From: Alphaproteobacteria bacterium
Lineage (GTDB): Bacteria; Pseudomonadota; Alphaproteobacteria; Ferrovibrionales; Ferrovibrionaceae
Direction of reading: 5' to 3'
Length of the DNA: 56,825 nt
Assembly (NCBI GenBank): GCA_947473805.1
Contig: CANJGB010000022.1
Span: 1-56,825 of the forward strand
The notes under the pieces were generated by a model. The model was not told the DNA's origin. It searched no databases and worked only from the letters and a program-made list of their open reading frames with translations. Each line of letters begins with the position of its first letter. Position 1 is the first letter of the stretch. Both the position numbers and the translations under genes were made by a program. This document shows, in pieces, positions 25,545-33,372 of this stretch.

Positions 25545-27620
25545 TCAGCCTGGCGTGCGCACGTGCGGTTCGCGCGCCCAGATGCGGTGCTTGCGGGCCG
25601 CCGCCATCAGCGTGGCGCCGCTGCCCTTGGCCAGCGGCACCATGCCCTCGTCCGCTTCCATCGGCACGTCGGCCTTGTCGAACAGCGCAGTGGCCGAGGC
25701 GACGTGGCCAATGGCCTTCAAGTGACCGAAGGCGTCGCGGATCCAGTCGATTGCCGCGGCCTCGTTGACGAGGGCCTCGGCGCCCTTGTCGGACGCCAGC
25801 ACCGCAACCGCATCGAACAGTACGGACGGCGCCGACGACAACGCGTGATCGGCGGCGATCGCCTGCCCGTCGCTGCCCGTCACGCCACCGATGCGCGGGG
25901 CAATGATCGCGACCTTCGCGCCCTCTGCCTTGGCCGCCTTGCGCAGGTCGGCCAGGACAGCGGCATCGACACCGTCCGTCACCAGCACACCCAGCTTGCG
26001 GCCCTTGAAGGTCTCCAACGCCTTGGAGATCAGGCTCAGCGCCGGCGACGGCTTCATGTCGTGCGGCGCCATCGCCGGCTTGATGGTCTCGACCTCGGTC
26101 GCGCCCAAAGCCGCCGCCACACCATCGGCAAGATCGCCGTTGATATGCTTGAGATGGCCCAGCATGCGGGCGCGAATGGCTGGCGTTTCCACCTTGCCCA
26201 GTTCAAACGCGAAGGCGTTGACGATGTGCATATGCTCCGGCCCGGTCATGGACGACCAGAACAGCCGCGCCTGGTTGTAGTGATCGGAAAACGTCTCGGA
26301 CCGCACCCGCACCTTCTCGCCCTCAAGGCCTGCCGCGAATGAGTGGAAGCCCTTGGCCTTGTCCTCGCGCGGACCATCCGGATCGAGGCTGTTCGGTTCG
26401 TAGGCGACGCGGCCCTTCGGCACGGTCGTCCGCATGTGGCCATCGCGCTGCAGGTTGTGCATCGGACAGACCGGGCGATTGATCGGAATTTCTTGGAAGT
26501 TCGGCCCACCGAGGCGGATCAGCTGCGTGTCGAGATAGGAGAACAGGCGACCCTGCAGCAGCGGGTCGTCGCTGACGTCGATGCCGGGTACGAGGTTGCC
26601 GGCCTGGAAGGCAACCTGCTCGGTCTCGGCGAAAAAGTTGTCGGGGTTGCGATCCAGCACCATGCGGCCGATGGGACGCAGCGGCACGACCTCCTCGGGG
26701 ATCAGCTTGGTCGGGTCGAGGATGTCGAAGTCGAAGCTGTCGGCGGTCTTCTGGTCGAAGGCCTGAATCGACAGTTCGAACTCCGGGAAGTCGCCTGAAG
26801 CGATGGCTTCCCAAAGGTCGCGGCGGTGGAAGTCGCAGTCGGCACCGGCGATCTTCACCGCTTCGTCCCAGATCAGCGAGGCGGAGCCGATGCTGGGCCG
26901 CCAGTGGAATTTCACGAAGGTGGACTTGCCGCTGGCATTGACCAGCCGGAAGGTGTGGACGCCGAACCCCTCCATCATGCGGTACGAGCGCGGGATGGCG
27001 CGGTCCGACATGGCCCACATCAGCATGTGCATGCTCTCCGGCGTCAGCGAGACGAAGTCCCAGAACGTGTCGTGGGCCGAGGCCGCCTGCGGGAAGCCGC
27101 GGTCGGGCTCCATCTTCACGGAATGGATCAGGTCGGGAAACTTCATCGCGTCCTGGATGAAGAAGACCGGAATATTGTTGCCGACGAGGTCGAAATTGCC
27201 TTCCTCGGTATAAAACTTGGTGGCGAAGCCGCGCACGTCGCGCACAGTATCGGCCGAGCCGGCGCCACCGGCGACAGTGGAGAAGCGCACGAACACGCGG
27301 GTCTTCGCCTTCGGGTCGTTCAGGAAGGCCGCCGAGGTGAGCGACGAAAGGGGCTCGTAGACCTGGAAATAGCCGTGCGCGGCGGAACCGCGGGCATGGA
27401 CGACGCGCTCGGGGATGCGCTCGTGGTCGAAGGCAGTGATCTTCTCGCGGAGGACGAAATCCTCCAGCAGGGTCGGCCCGCGGTTACCGGCACGCAGCGA
27501 ATTCTGGTTGTCGGCGACGACCACGCCCTGGTTGGTGGTGAGGCTGTTGTCACCACTGGCGTTCTGGTGCGTCTCGCCGCCATTGCCGCGCGTCGCGACC
27601 GTCGAGGGTTTCTTGGCCAT
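25545..27620 (-). CDS. katE: Large-subunit catalase (HPII type)
   Basis: A 691-residue clade-2 haem catalase that breaks down hydrogen peroxide in the cytoplasm. The distal His is in [14 protein letters not shown] near residue 75, and the Asn is in [18 protein letters not shown]. The proximal haem Tyr is in [10 protein letters not shown] near 360. Residues about 530-691 form the extra C-terminal flavodoxin/amidotransferase-like domain of HPII enzymes ([19 protein letters not shown]). The N-terminal arm ([21 protein letters not shown]) is typical. The start at 27620 follows a GGGAGGCA ribosome site. The promoter lies in the 166-bp space shared with the LLM gene. Confidence 0.93.
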   Translation of the reverse strand: MAKKPSTVATRGNGGETHQNASGDNSLTTNQGVVVADNQNSLRAGNRGPTLLEDFVLREKITAFDHERIPERVVHARGSAAHGYFQVYEPLSSLTSAAFLNDPKAKTRVFVRFSTVAGGAGSADTVRDVRGFATKFYTEEGNFDLVGNNIPVFFIQDAMKFPDLIHSVKMEPDRGFPQAASAHDTFWDFVSLTPESMHMLMWAMSDRAIPRSYRMMEGFGVHTFRLVNASGKSTFVKFHWRPSIGSASLIWDEAVKIAGADCDFHRRDLWEAIASGDFPEFELSIQAFDQKTADSFDFDILDPTKLIPEEVVPLRPIGRMVLDRNPDNFFAETEQVAFQAGNLVPGIDVSDDPLLQGRLFSYLDTQLIRLGGPNFQEIPINRPVCPMHNLQRDGHMRTTVPKGRVAYEPNSLDPDGPREDKAKGFHSFAAGLEGEKVRVRSETFSDHYNQARLFWSSMTGPEHMHIVNAFAFELGKVETPAIRARMLGHLKHINGDLADGVAAALGATEVETIKPAMAPHDMKPSPALSLISKALETFKGRKLGVLVTDGVDAAVLADLRKAAKAEGAKVAIIAPRIGGVTGSDGQAIAADHALSSAPSVLFDAVAVLASDKGAEALVNEAAAIDWIRDAFGHLKAIGHVASATALFDKADVPMEADEGMVPLAKGSGATLMAAARKHRIWAREPHVRTPG

Positions 27621-27664
27621 TGCTGCCTCCCGGAATGAATTGGACAGGGCGGCAACGCGAGGAT

Positions 27665-27713
27665 TTTATAATCGTTCCAAAAAAGATCGTGACAACTGCT
27701 TCAGGTGGAACGA
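27665..27713. promoter_or_regulatory. Divergent promoter region with an 8-bp inverted repeat
   Basis: On the minus strand TTGTCA (27690-27695) with ATTATA (27667-27672, spacing 17) or TATAAA (27665-27670, spacing 19) makes a plausible sigma-70 promoter for the catalase. TCGTTCCA at 27672-27679 and TGGAACGA at 27706-27713 form an inverted repeat that brackets the -35 element. Such an arrangement suits a repressor or activator of both the catalase and the LLM gene. The regulator is unknown. Confidence 0.4.
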
Positions 27714-27786
27714 CCGCGTTCCCTTTCGGCAATTGTCCCCACGGCCAGTCTGGGCGACAGTCGGCGCAAGCGGGAGGAAACAAAGC

Positions 27787-28824
27787 ATGCGCTTCGGCAT
27801 CACCATCACGGCCGGTTACTACAACTACGATTCAACGCCGGCGGACTTCGTGCGCATGATCCGCGAACGCATCGACTGGGCCAAGGCGGCGCGGGATGCC
27901 GGCTTCACCTTCGTGTCGATCGGCCAGCACGTGCTGGGGCACGAGCCGCGCCACATGCTGCCACAGGTCATGCCCATGCTGGCGCGCCTGTCGGGCGAGG
28001 TGCCGGAAATGCACCTGCTAACCTCGATCCTGATCGCGCCGCTGCACAACCCGGTCATGCTGGCCGAGGAAGTGGCGACGCTGGACGGCCTCAGTGACGG
28101 CAAGATGATCCTGTGCCTGGGCCTGGGCTATCGCGACCACGAATACCCGCCATTCGGCACCACCAAGCAGGAGCGCGTGCCGCGTACCGAGGAACTGATC
28201 CACGTCATGAAGCAGATGTGGACGCAGAAGGAAGTGAACCACGAGGGGCGCTTCTTCAAGGTGCAGGGGCCGGGCTGCCCGCACCGCGTCGTCCACAAGC
28301 CCTATCCCACCCTGTGGCTGGGGACCGGCGCGGATGCCGGCACCCGCCGCGCGGCGCGCATGGCCGATGGCGTCTATCGCGCCGGCTTCACGCCGCTGGC
28401 CGAGCTGACCCATCAGCTCAACGTCTACAACGAAGCGCTGAAGGCGGAGGGCAAGGCGCCGGCACCCAAGGGCGGCACCTTCGCCATGCAGCGCGAGGTC
28501 TATCTGGGTGAGAGCCGCGCCAAGGTGGCGGCACGGGTTCTGCCGGAATTCCAGAAGACGCTGGCGTCGTACAAGGCGGCCGGCGTCGAGGACACGATGA
28601 TTCCGGCAGGCCTGGTCGGCGAAAAGGACCCCGGCGCCGAGCAGGTGCCATTTCTTATGGGCAGCCCGACCGAGTGCGCCGAGCAGCTGGCGATGTACCG
28701 CGACCGGCTGGGCGTGGAATGGATGAACCTGGGCTTCACCGCCTCGGGCATTCCGCACGAGCAGATCATGCGCAACATCCAGACCTTCGGGCGGGAAGTA
28801 TTGCCACAGTTGAAGCACCCGTAA
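27787..28824 (+). CDS. LLM-class flavin-dependent oxidoreductase
   Basis: A 345-residue luciferase-like TIM-barrel monooxygenase or dehydrogenase using FMN or F420. MRFGITITAGYYNYD opens the barrel; LTSILIAPLHNPVMLAEEVATLDGLSDGKMILCLGLGYRDHEY and PTLWLGTGADAGTRRAARMADG are typical of the family, as is the C-terminal MGSPTECAEQLAMYRDRLGVEWMNL. ATG at 27787 has GGGAGGAA 6 bp upstream. The next gene is a substrate-binding protein 63 bp away, which suggests that an imported compound is oxidised. The substrate is unknown. Confidence 0.82.
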   Translation: MRFGITITAGYYNYDSTPADFVRMIRERIDWAKAARDAGFTFVSIGQHVLGHEPRHMLPQVMPMLARLSGEVPEMHLLTSILIAPLHNPVMLAEEVATLDGLSDGKMILCLGLGYRDHEYPPFGTTKQERVPRTEELIHVMKQMWTQKEVNHEGRFFKVQGPGCPHRVVHKPYPTLWLGTGADAGTRRAARMADGVYRAGFTPLAELTHQLNVYNEALKAEGKAPAPKGGTFAMQREVYLGESRAKVAARVLPEFQKTLASYKAAGVEDTMIPAGLVGEKDPGAEQVPFLMGSPTECAEQLAMYRDRLGVEWMNLGFTASGIPHEQIMRNIQTFGREVLPQLKHP

Positions 28825-28887
28825 AGCGGGCGCATGCTACCCCTCGCGAAGCCGGATCAACCGGCCGCATCGAGGGAGATACAACCG

Positions 28888-30222
28888 ATGAAGCGCCACA
28901 TCCTGGCGGCCTGCGCCGCCGCGGCCCTGTTCGCGCCTGCGGCGCACGCCCAGTACACCGACAACGCCATCAAGATCGGCCTGCTGTCGAACTTCACTGC
29001 CGGCGGCAGCGAGATCACCGGCGAAAACTCCCTGATCGCGGTGCGCATGGCCATCGAGGATCCCGGCGGCAAGATCGGCAGCACGCCCATTGAACTGGTC
29101 TATGCCGACCACCAGGGCAAGGCCGATATCGGCGCGACCATCGTGCGCAAGTGGTTCGACGTCGATGGCGTCGACGTGGTGGTCGAGGCGCCGTTCTCGC
29201 CCATCACGCTGGCGGTGCACGAAATCGTGCGCGAGAAGAACAAGGTGTTCCTGGCCTCGGGCGGCGCCAGCACGCGTCTGACCGGCGACCTGTGTTCACC
29301 CAACACGGTGCACTGGTTCCCCGACAGCTATTCCTTCGTCAAGGCGACTGGCGAAGCCATCGTGAAAGAATACGGCGCGGTGCCGTGGTTCATCCTGACC
29401 CGCGACGATGCCTTTGGCAGCGACGTGGAAAAGCAGATCCGCGATTTCCTCGAGGCGAACGGCACCAAGCCCGCCGGCGTGGTGAAACATCCGCTGAACA
29501 ATGCCGACTTATCGTCCTTCATCCTGCAGGCCCAGGCGTCGAAGGCGAAGATCATCGCGGTGGCCAACGGTTCGCAGGACTTCGTCAACACGCTGAAACA
29601 GGCGGCGGAGTTCAACGTACTGAAGGACCAGAAGGTCGTGGCGCTCAGCACCTTCATCGAGGACATCCATGGCGTCGGTCCGAAGCTGACCCAGGGCGTG
29701 CTGGTGGCCAACGACTTCTACTGGGACCTGAACGACGACACCCGGAAGTTCTCGAAGCGGCTGATGGAGAAGAACGGGGGCAAGAAGCCGCCGAGCGTCA
29801 ACAATGCCGAGGCCTATTCCGAGGTCACCCACTACCTGAAGGCGGTGAAGGCGTTGGGCCGCGACACCGACGGCAAGGCGGTTGTGGCCAAGATGAAGGA
29901 ACTGCCAACCGACGACCTGGCCAAGGGCAAGGGTTCGATCCGCGAGGATGGCCGCGTCCTGTTCCCGGTCTACCTGTTCCAGGTAAAGTCGCCGGCAGAG
30001 TCGAAGAACGAGTGGGACCTGTTCAAACTCGTCAGCACCGTGCCCGGCGACAAGGCGTTCCGCCCCCTGTCGCAGAGCGACTGCCCGATGATCAAGAAAT
30101 GGGTCCCTGCCCCTCTCGTCCGGGCTGGATGGGAGGGGCGACCTAGGGTGATTCGGCCGCCCGGCACGTTCCGGGCGGACCCACGGCGGTCCAAATGGGT
30201 CGAAAAACTGGGTGTGGCATAA
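28888..30222 (+). CDS. ABC transporter substrate-binding protein (branched-chain amino-acid/aromatic type), probable stop-codon loss
   Basis: A 444-residue periplasmic binding protein with signal peptide KRHILAACAAAALFAPAAHA and a type-1 periplasmic fold (IKIGLLSNFTAGGSEITGENS, then VYADHQGKADIGATIVRKWFD). These proteins bind amino acids, aromatic acids or amides for Liv-type importers. No permease or ATPase genes are nearby. Homologues usually end at CPLVKK or similar; here SDCPMIKK is followed by TGG at 30100, a one-base change from TGA/TAG, and 40 extra Arg/Pro-rich residues encoded across two hairpins. A distant paralogue is at 49489-50715. GAGGGAGA supports ATG at 28888. Confidence 0.8.
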   Translation: MKRHILAACAAAALFAPAAHAQYTDNAIKIGLLSNFTAGGSEITGENSLIAVRMAIEDPGGKIGSTPIELVYADHQGKADIGATIVRKWFDVDGVDVVVEAPFSPITLAVHEIVREKNKVFLASGGASTRLTGDLCSPNTVHWFPDSYSFVKATGEAIVKEYGAVPWFILTRDDAFGSDVEKQIRDFLEANGTKPAGVVKHPLNNADLSSFILQAQASKAKIIAVANGSQDFVNTLKQAAEFNVLKDQKVVALSTFIEDIHGVGPKLTQGVLVANDFYWDLNDDTRKFSKRLMEKNGGKKPPSVNNAEAYSEVTHYLKAVKALGRDTDGKAVVAKMKELPTDDLAKGKGSIREDGRVLFPVYLFQVKSPAESKNEWDLFKLVSTVPGDKAFRPLSQSDCPMIKKWVPAPLVRAGWEGRPRVIRPPGTFRADPRRSKWVEKLGVA

Positions 30223-30287
30223 AGTCCACATTTCGAGTCATTTCCGTGGCAGATCAAAGGCTTACAAAGACCCCGCGGGCACCTGCC

Positions 30288-30312
30288 AAGGCCCTGAAAA
30301 ACCGGGCCTTTT
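30288..30312 (+). terminator. Terminator between the binding-protein gene and the atp operon
   Basis: AAGGCCC at 30288-30294 pairs with GGGCCTT at 30304-30310 across a nine-base A-rich loop, followed by TT. It lies 66 bp after the binding-protein stop and just before the atp promoter, as expected for a transcription boundary. Confidence 0.6.
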
Positions 30313-30316
30313 CGCC

Positions 30317-30345
30317 TTGACACTCACCTACCCTCCCCCTAGGTT
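30317..30345 (+). promoter_or_regulatory. Sigma-70-type promoter of the atp F0 operon
   Basis: A perfect -35 TTGACA at 30317-30322 is followed after 17 bp by TAGGTT at 30340-30345, a fair -10. Transcription would start near 30352, about 60 bp before atpI. The -10 is weak, but position and spacing are right. Confidence 0.55.
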
Positions 30346-30411
30346 GCGCGCGCTTGCGGCGGGTTTTCCGGCCTTTTCGGTCGGCGGTCCTGTCGCCCCG
30401 ATGGGGGCTGA

Positions 30412-30807
30412 ATGAGCCAGGGTGATCAAGAACCCAAAGGCGAACGGTCCGCATCGTCCGACCAGCGGGGGTTGCCGGTACAACCCACCTCGCTCTCCGA
30501 TCTCGGCGCCCGCCTCGACGCGGTTCGCCAGCGCGAGCGGGATGAGGCCCGGCAAAATCCGAAATTGCCGCTGGAAACGGGCGCGTATGGGGCGGCATGG
30601 CGACTGTCGATGGAGATGGTTGCGGGCCTGGTAGGCGGCGGCGGCTTCGGCTGGTTGCTGGACTACTGGCTGGGAACCAAGCCGTGGTTCATGATCGTGT
30701 TCTTCGTTCTTGGCGCGGTTGCCGGAATGAACAGCGCGATCAGGGCCGCCCGGCAGATGAATGCCGCGGCAGAGCGCGACGATGGGGGCCCCAAGGGCCG
30801 CGACTGA
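30412..30807 (+). CDS. atpI: ATP synthase accessory protein AtpI
   Basis: A 131-residue protein with a hydrophilic N-terminal half and two membrane helices (MEMVAGLVGGGGFGWLLDYWLG and WFMIVFFVLGAVAGMNSAIRAARQM). This is the standard AtpI/AtpZ layout, with GxGxxxGxxLD helix packing and the NxxR motif at the end of the second helix. AtpI helps assemble the c-ring and may handle Mg2+. It is the first gene of the F0 operon; atpB starts 15 bp later. The F1 genes are not in the window, as usual in alphaproteobacteria. Confidence 0.88.
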   Translation: MSQGDQEPKGERSASSDQRGLPVQPTSLSDLGARLDAVRQRERDEARQNPKLPLETGAYGAAWRLSMEMVAGLVGGGGFGWLLDYWLGTKPWFMIVFFVLGAVAGMNSAIRAARQMNAAAERDDGGPKGRD

Positions 30808-30822
30808 GGCGACAGGTGTAGA

Positions 30823-31587
30823 GTGGCGGAAAAGACCGGCATCGATCCCATCCACCAGTTCATCATCCATGAACATGTGCCGCTGCATGTCGGCGGCGTG
30901 GACATCTCGTTCACCAATTCGTCGCTCTGGATGGCCATCATTTTCCTCGTCGTCACCGCGATCATGGTGCTGGGCATGCGCCCCAAGGCCATGGTGCCTG
31001 GCCGGCTGCAGTCGGTTGCCGAGCTGTCCTACACGTTCATCGCCGGCATGGTGCGCGACAACGTGGGCAAGGAAGGCATGGCCTTCTTCCCGTTCATCTT
31101 CACCCTTTTCATGTTCATCCTGACCGCGAACCTGCTAGGCATGATCCCCTACAGCTTCACGATCACCAGCCACATCATCGTGACCTTCGCGATGGCCTTC
31201 GTGGTGTTCATCGGTGTCACCATCATCGGCTTCGCCCGCCACGGCCTGAAGTTCCTGGGCTATTTCGTGCCGCACGGCGCGCCGGGCTGGCTGCTGCCGC
31301 TGATCGTCCTGATCGAGGTGATCTCGTATTTCGTCCGCCCGATCAGCCTGTCGGTGCGTCTGTTCGCCAACATGCTGGCCGGCCACACCATGATGAAGGT
31401 GTTCGCGGGCTTCATCATGCTGCTGTCGGCGGGCCTCGGCGCGGTCGGCCTGATGATCGGCATCCTGCCACTGATCTTCGTCGTGGCGCTGACCGGTCTC
31501 GAAATTCTCGTCGCGGTGCTGCAGGCCTATGTGTTCGCGATCCTGACCTGCATCTATCTCAACGACGCGATCCACCTCCACCACTAA
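30823..31587 (+). CDS. atpB: ATP synthase F0 subunit a
   Basis: A 254-residue integral membrane protein forming the proton half-channels next to the c-ring. It has five or six helices. The essential Arg is in RPISLSVRLFANMLAGHTMMKV near residue 180, and the C-terminal helix LEILVAVLQAYVFAILTCIYLNDAIHLHH is typical. The length matches the family. The start is GTG at 30823, 15 bp after atpI, preceded by a weak GGTGTAGAG. The gene continues the F0 operon. Confidence 0.93.
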   Translation: MAEKTGIDPIHQFIIHEHVPLHVGGVDISFTNSSLWMAIIFLVVTAIMVLGMRPKAMVPGRLQSVAELSYTFIAGMVRDNVGKEGMAFFPFIFTLFMFILTANLLGMIPYSFTITSHIIVTFAMAFVVFIGVTIIGFARHGLKFLGYFVPHGAPGWLLPLIVLIEVISYFVRPISLSVRLFANMLAGHTMMKVFAGFIMLLSAGLGAVGLMIGILPLIFVVALTGLEILVAVLQAYVFAILTCIYLNDAIHLHH

Positions 31588-31629
31588 CCCCTTCCAACCA
31601 ACCCACCTAACTCCTCGAAAGGAATCATC

Positions 31630-31857
31630 ATGGGTCCCGAAGCAGCGAAGCTCCTTGGCGCCGGTATCGCCACCCTCGCCCTCGCCGGTGTCGGCATCGG
31701 CCTCGGCAACATTTTCGGCTCGTTCCTCGCGGCGGCCGTGCGCAACCCGTCGGCCGCGCCGAAGGTGTTCGGCAACCTGCTGCTGGGCTTCGCCCTGACG
31801 GAAGCCGTCGCGCTGTTCGCGCTGGTCGTCGCGCTGCTGCTCCTGTTCGTGTTCTGA
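31630..31857 (+). CDS. atpE: ATP synthase F0 subunit c
   Basis: A 75-residue hairpin of two membrane helices that oligomerises into the rotor ring. The polar loop is [13 protein letters not shown], and the proton-carrying carboxylate is Glu in [17 protein letters not shown] near residue 58. The N-terminal helix has the Gly-rich motif [13 protein letters not shown]. Using Glu with the RNP loop is normal for proton-driven alphaproteobacterial enzymes; no sodium-type ligand set is evident. GAAAGGAATC provides the ribosome site. Confidence 0.95.
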   Translation: MGPEAAKLLGAGIATLALAGVGIGLGNIFGSFLAAAVRNPSAAPKVFGNLLLGFALTEAVALFALVVALLLLFVF

Positions 31858-31880
31858 GCAGCCGGACCTCGTCCGACAAC

Positions 31881-32432
31881 ATGCGCGCACTTGCCGCCTT
31901 CCTGACGCTGCTGGCCCCGGCGACGGCTTCCGCCGCCGAGGCCGGCCTGCCGCAGCTCAACCCCGCGACGTGGGCCTCCCAGCTTTTCTGGCTGGTGGTC
32001 ACCTTCGTGCTGCTCTACTTGGTCCTGTCCAAGGTGGCGCTGCCAAAGGTTCGCGTCGTCCTGGACGAGCGCGAGGGGCGGCTGCGCCGCGACCTCGACG
32101 AGGCGCAGCGCCTGAAGACGGAAACCGACAAGGCCATCGCCGACTACGAGGCCGCGCTCGCCGCGGCCCGGACCAAGGCGCAGGTCACCGCGGACCAGAC
32201 CCGCGCCCGGGTGAACGCCGAATCGGCGGCTGCCAAGGCAAAGGTCGAGGCCGAACTCGCGGAGAAGCTGAAGGCGGCGGAAGCGTCGATCCAGGCGACC
32301 AAGGCCCGCGCGCTGGGCAATGTCGATGCCGTGGCGACCGAAACCGCCGCGGTCATCGTCAGCCGCCTGAGCGGTTCGCCGGCCAGCGAGAGCGACATCA
32401 AGGCCGCCGTCGCGGCCGTAAAATCGGCCTAG
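31881..32432 (+). CDS. atpF': ATP synthase F0 subunit b' (AtpF2/AtpG)
   Basis: A 183-residue peripheral stalk subunit. After a short signal-like N-terminus (MRALAAFLTLLAPATASA) comes one membrane helix in ATWASQLFWLVVTFVLLYLVLS. A long charged, Ala-rich coiled coil then starts with VRVVLDEREGRLRRDLDEAQRLK. The duplicated and diverged b/b' pair is characteristic of alphaproteobacteria and photosynthetic bacteria. It follows atpE by 23 bp and precedes atpF by 15 bp. Confidence 0.9.
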   Translation: MRALAAFLTLLAPATASAAEAGLPQLNPATWASQLFWLVVTFVLLYLVLSKVALPKVRVVLDEREGRLRRDLDEAQRLKTETDKAIADYEAALAAARTKAQVTADQTRARVNAESAAAKAKVEAELAEKLKAAEASIQATKARALGNVDAVATETAAVIVSRLSGSPASESDIKAAVAAVKSA

Positions 32433-32447
32433 GCAGGGAGCACCGTT

Positions 32448-32927
32448 ATGGATGAATCAGCCTGGGTTGGCGTCGCCTTCGTCCTGTTCGTCGGCCTGCT
32501 GGGCTATATGGGCGTGTTCGGCAAGCTGACCGCCGCCCTCGATGACCGTGCGGCCAAGATCAAGGCCCAGCTCGAAGAGGCCCAGCGCCTGCGCGACGAG
32601 GCGCAGAAGCTGTTCGCCGAGTACCAGCAGAAGCAGCAGGCCGCGCTGAAGGAAGCCGAGGATATCGTCGCCCACGCGCAGGAAGAGGCCAAGCGCATCG
32701 CCGCCAAGGCCGAGGCCGACCTGAATGCCAGCCTGGGCCGCCGCCAGGCCATGGCCGAGCAGAAGATTGCCCAGGCCGAGAGCCAGGCCATCCTCGAAGT
32801 GCGCGCCGCCGCCGTCGACGTGGCGGTCGCGGCCGCCCGCAAGGTGCTGACCGACCGCATGAAGGGCGACGCAGCCAATACCGCCACTGACAATGCCATC
32901 GCGGATGTTCGCGCCCTGATGCACTGA
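32448..32927 (+). CDS. atpF: ATP synthase F0 subunit b
   Basis: A 159-residue stalk subunit with one N-terminal membrane helix (WVGVAFVLFVGLLGYMGVF). A coiled coil begins at LDDRAAKIKAQLEEAQRLRDEAQKLF and ends with AAARKVLTDRM. It dimerises with b' to form the peripheral stalk linking subunit a with F1. A GGGAGC ribosome site precedes ATG. This is the last gene of the F0 operon; a canonical terminator follows 27 bp after the stop. Confidence 0.92.
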   Translation: MDESAWVGVAFVLFVGLLGYMGVFGKLTAALDDRAAKIKAQLEEAQRLRDEAQKLFAEYQQKQQAALKEAEDIVAHAQEEAKRIAAKAEADLNASLGRRQAMAEQKIAQAESQAILEVRAAAVDVAVAAARKVLTDRMKGDAANTATDNAIADVRALMH

Positions 32928-32954
32928 GCCGCGACGACACGCGTTCGATACAAG

Positions 32955-32982
32955 GCCCGGCGGACCCCCCGCCGGGCTTTTT
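32955..32982 (+). terminator. Rho-independent terminator of the atp F0 operon
   Basis: GCCCGGCGG at 32955-32963 pairs with CCGCCGGGC at 32969-32977 around a five-base loop and is followed by TTTTT. It lies 27 bp after the atpF stop. Confidence 0.88.
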
Positions 32983-33138
32983 CGTTCTCCAGTTGCGCCT
33001 GCGGCTCCGCGCGGGCCGCACTGGATAGAACGGAAGGACGCAGCGACGGATGGACGGCGACGACCTTCTGGCACGGCTGCGTCAGATGCTGATCTGGCGT
33101 ACTGGTCCTGTCGCGTTTCGCCGGCGCGGCGGATAAAG

Positions 33139-33369
33139 ATGCGCGGCGCGCTGATTGTCAACCCGTTCGACATTGCGGGCACGGCGGAAAGCCTCGACCG
33201 CGCGCTGTCGCTCCCGCTGGAGGAGCGCAAGGAGCGGCACGCCAGCCTGATGGAGCAGCTGCGCCGTTACTCGCTGTCGCACTGGCGCGACCATTTCCTC
33301 CGCGATCTCGCGGTCGACGGGCCGGACATGGCGTCCGACCCTGCGCGCGAGACGCTGGAAAACGCCTGA
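33139..33369 (+). pseudogene. C-terminal fragment of trehalose-6-phosphate synthase (OtsA)
   Basis: The 76-residue frame reads GALIVNPFDIAGTAESLDRALSLPLEERKERHASLMEQLRRYSLSHWRDHFLRDLAVDG. This matches the last part of GT20-family OtsA, where VNPYD preceding a helix with MPLEER and W-R-FL is conserved. The full enzyme is about 460-500 residues, so the catalytic bulk is missing. Upstream lies only a 28-codon frame (33050-33136), then the atp terminator. The fragment is probably a relic of a deletion. It stops 3 bp from the convergent gcvPB stop. Confidence 0.65.
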
Positions 33370-33372
33370 CGC

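Noticed and set aside
33050-33136. A 28-codon frame between the atp terminator and the otsA fragment
   Set aside because: It is too short, shows no similarity and could be random in GC-rich DNA, although a GGAAGG lies upstream.
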